Source: Acidobacteriota bacterium
GTDB taxonomy: Bacteria > Acidobacteriota > Terriglobia > Terriglobales > Acidobacteriaceae
Direction: 5' to 3'
Assembly (NCBI GenBank): GCA_003225595.1
Contig: QIAR01000191.1
Coordinates: 1-9,311 of the forward strand
Length of the DNA stretch: 9,311 nucleotides
A program made the translations under genes and the position numbers. Positions 7,679 through 9,311 of this stretch are shown here, in pieces; position 1 is the first letter of the stretch; every line of letters begins with the position of its first letter. The notes beneath the pieces were generated by a model, which saw only the letters and a list, made by a program, of their open reading frames with translations, did not search any database and was not told where the DNA came from.

Positions 7679-8223
7679 GCACGGCTACGACGCGATGTAG
7701 ATGTCCACCAACTTCTGAGGATTCAAATCGACAAGCCAACACCGGTGCTAGACCGTTTCCGCCAGGTACAAGTCCTTCCGTAATCTCCTACTCCTCGTGA
7801 GCACGTAACATACTCGGCTTGGCAATGACTCAGCCCCGATCGCACATGTGCGACCGAGCAGATATGCCCGGCGGGCTCAATGGAGGATAAAGGTCCTGCA
7901 ACTCCTCTGTTGATGATGCCATCTGAATTGCGCGATCACAGTCATGACCGTTCACTAGGCAAATTCAAGAGGTCCTCTTGGCCGAATGCCGACGATTGTT
8001 CCGGCCCCACCCCAATCTTGGCGACGAGGTAAATCGCAACATCGTACAGTCGGAGATTGAAGGAGGCGTATTCCTGGGAGACTTGCCGCCCTCAACGGTT
8101 CTGCAGATCCACACCCAACACCGTTCAAGGAACGCGTTCCGGGACAGATTTTAGCTGAAGGCGGACGCAGCACGCGGCAAGATTCACTCCGAAAGCTGAC
8201 CAAGAGGGAGAAATGGTCGCAAC
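7679..8223. other. Gene-poor stretch with a possible gene remnant
   Basis: No complete gene is recognisable in these 545 bases. On the plus strand a frame is open from 7948 to TAG 8152-8154 and has no ATG. It reads in part EVLLAECRRLFRPHPNLGDE and FLGDLPPSTVLQIHTQHRS. The second piece looks strongly protein-like, so this may be a decayed small gene. A minus frame (8203-7955) over the same bases looks like its shadow. There is also a 14-base palindrome at 7840-7853. Confidence 0.35.
7840..7853. repeat. Perfect 14-bp palindrome TCGCACATGTGCGA
   Basis: TCGCACATGTGCGA is its own reverse complement with no spacer. It lies in non-coding DNA 160 bases after the TPR gene and about 370 before the PAP2 gene. 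It could be a dimeric-regulator site; no promoter is recognisable beside it. Confidence 0.35.
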
Positions 8224-8919
8224 ATGAACGGCTTTGATCTGTCTATTTCATCTTTTGTCAACGGGTTCGCTCACCGATCACTCCGATTCGACGAATTTGT
8301 CGTCTTCGTCAGCCGGAGTAACTTGCTCAAGGGAGGGGTAGTCATCGGACTCATCTGGTGGTTATGGTTCCAGGACGGCGATATTCGGAGGAAGCGTGAA
8401 GCTTTGCTGGCAGCAATGATTGCGAGTTTCCCGGCCCTGGCGGTTGCACGGATTTTATCGTGGGTACTCTTTCGTCCCAGACCGTTCCATGAGGCGCAAT
8501 TCCTGTTTCGTGTCCCCTACGGCATATCCGCAGCCCGATGGGAAGGCCTTAGCTCATTTCCCAGCGATCATGCTGTGCTGTTCTTCGCCTTGGCGACCGG
8601 AATCTTTTTTGCCTCGCGACGAGCGGGCTGGTTCACGTTCGTCTACGTCTCAATAGTTATTTGCCTACCCCGTCTTTTTATCGGGGAGCACTATACGACC
8701 GACATTCTTGCGGGTGCTGCCATTGGAATATCCATGACGTGGCTGGCAAATCTTCCGGCTACCCGAAAAGCGCTAACGAGTTGGGCGTTGCAGTGGTTGG
8801 ATGCTAGGCCGGGACAGTTCTACTGCTTCTCTTTCATTCTGACATACCAAATGGCTGAGTTATTCGATCCGATGCTCAACATGCTCAAGTTCATAATTCA
8901 TGGAAAACTCCCTTCATAG
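8224..8919 (+). CDS. PAP2-family membrane phosphatase (undecaprenyl-diphosphatase-like)
   Basis: An intact 231-residue integral membrane protein with the three PAP2 phosphatase motifs. Motif 1 is the FRPRPF region (83-88), where the usual upstream Lys seems replaced by Arg76. Motif 2 is SSFPSDHA (110-117), with PSDH in place of the commoner PSGH; as I recall, BcrC-type undecaprenyl-pyrophosphatases also carry Asp here. Motif 3 is PRLFIGEHYTTD (149-160), giving Arg150, His156 and Asp160. His116 would be the proton donor and His156 the phosphorylated nucleophile. Hydrophobic segments lie near 37-50, 62-83, 117-130, 137-149, 160-176 and 199-210. The likely role is dephosphorylation of a lipid carrier such as undecaprenyl pyrophosphate on the outer face of the inner membrane; a different lipid phosphate is possible. 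The ATG at 8224 has GAGGGAG at 8204-8210, spaced a little far. The overlapping ATG at 8213 gives only a four-codon frame (MVAT) ending in ATGA over this start. Confidence 0.87.
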   Translation: MNGFDLSISSFVNGFAHRSLRFDEFVVFVSRSNLLKGGVVIGLIWWLWFQDGDIRRKREALLAAMIASFPALAVARILSWVLFRPRPFHEAQFLFRVPYGISAARWEGLSSFPSDHAVLFFALATGIFFASRRAGWFTFVYVSIVICLPRLFIGEHYTTDILAGAAIGISMTWLANLPATRKALTSWALQWLDARPGQFYCFSFILTYQMAELFDPMLNMLKFIIHGKLPS

Positions 8920-8932
8920 TGGTCGCATGACA

Positions 8933-9070
8933 CATAACGGCAGCGCCGCAGCCGCAGAGTTTCAGAAGTCTCTCGACCATCGTGGAATCGTGCTGAATTT
9001 CCTACTCGGGGCGCTGGCCCATCTCGGCCTTGCCCGTGCCTACGCGCTCTCCGGTGACGCCGCCAAGGCC
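8933..9070 (+). pseudogene. Internal slice of a second TPR-tail paralogue
   Basis: About 46 codons (HNGSAAAAEFQK to SGDAAKA) match residues near the end of the TPR protein at 6812-7678, with 40 of 45 aligned residues identical. The fragment is cut on both sides. On the left it begins 14 bases after the PAP2 stop, with no matching upstream sequence. On the right it changes at about 9070 into the antisense of a small minus-strand gene. The frame could be opened by ATG at 8900 inside the PAP2 gene or at 8927, but neither looks like a native start. It is a relic and not a working gene. Confidence 0.75.
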
Positions 9071-9264
9071 CACGGCGTATTCGCGTGCAAGCCTTGAATC
9101 AGAGCATCTGTGCATTTGTCCAGCTTTTCGTTTCTTGCCTTCAATTCAGTCTCTAGCGCCGATATGCGGGCACGGTCTGTCGCGCCGCCCGTCCAATGGT
9201 GGAAGAGGACTCCTGAAATGAACCCGAGCAGAAACACGACGACAAATACCAATATCTTCTTCAT
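9040..9264 (-). CDS. Small single-pass membrane protein with coiled coil, 3' end replaced
   Basis: I do not recognise this 74-residue protein. It opens MKKILVFVVVFLLGFISGVL, one transmembrane or signal-anchor helix at about 4-21. A heptad-like charged helix follows (RISALETELKARNEKLDKC, about 32-51), so it probably sits in the inner membrane with a periplasmic coiled coil. The ATG at 9264 has AAGGAG about 13 bases upstream, which is long. Residues after about 64 (from Trp65) are antisense to the TPR slice at 8933-9070. The native C-terminus has therefore been lost and replaced by junction sequence, and the original protein could have been much longer. TATAAG lies upstream near the window edge but no good -35 is visible. 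Confidence 0.55.
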   Translation of the reverse strand: MKKILVFVVVFLLGFISGVLFHHWTGGATDRARISALETELKARNEKLDKCTDALIQGLHANTPWALAASPESA

Positions 9265-9311
9265 GCGACGGCTGCGCTCCTTCAGTCGATTCCCTTATAG
9301 TGCACAATTTC

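Noticed and set aside
7955..8203. Minus-strand frame of 82 codons before the PAP2 gene
   Set aside because: No recognisable motif, and the opposite strand gives a more protein-like reading over the same bases.
1..9311. CRISPR array, tRNA, rRNA, prophage or defence system
   Set aside because: No regularly spaced repeats, no tRNA cloverleaf or rRNA-like sequence, and no nuclease, helicase, methylase or toxin-antitoxin motifs were seen on either strand.

Overview
The window looks like chromosomal DNA of a member of the Acidobacteriota, probably a Solibacter/Bryobacter-like soil lineage. Two things suggest this. One is an Oar/CarboxypepD_reg-type TonB-dependent receptor of about 1160 residues. 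The other is two stretches of the TPR tail that ends many acidobacterial Ser/Thr protein kinases (ALAHLGLARAYALSGDTAK and similar). Assignment is from remembered family features only; no search was run.

Layout, left to right. The left edge (1-369) carries the C-terminal end of an IS630-type DDE transposase. A non-genic stretch follows, with a hairpin/T-run (524-545) and a coding-like open minus frame. Then comes a minus-strand series: a secreted M55 D-aminopeptidase (DppA-like, 649-1535, broken), an intact Thr/Ser dehydratase-like PLP enzyme (1705-2673), a TonB-dependent receptor broken by three frameshifts (2925-6415), and the last ~125 residues of a class III aminotransferase (6436-6813). 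In transcription order the series reads aminotransferase, outer-membrane receptor, dehydratase, secreted peptidase. That fits uptake and breakdown of peptides or amino acids, possibly D-amino-acid peptides, but much of it is decayed.

At about 6810 the aminotransferase meets, head to head, the C-terminal ~290 residues of a TPR protein on the plus strand (6812-7678). Both genes have lost their 5' ends at this one point. After 545 bases without a clear gene there is an intact PAP2-family membrane phosphatase (8224-8919). Fourteen bases later comes a 45-codon slice of a second TPR-tail paralogue (8933-9070), which runs tail to tail into a small membrane/coiled-coil protein on the minus strand (9040-9264).

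The most notable observation is in the M55 pseudogene. Its C-terminal codons lie on the wrong strand inside a 68-base microinversion (703-770) bounded by the 5-base inverted repeat ATCCT/AGGAT. Turning the segment over restores the family C-terminus up to a stop codon at 649-651. I see no CRISPR array, rRNA, tRNA or recognisable defence system. The region is best described as a rearranged, decaying accessory segment in which the dehydratase and the PAP2 phosphatase look intact.
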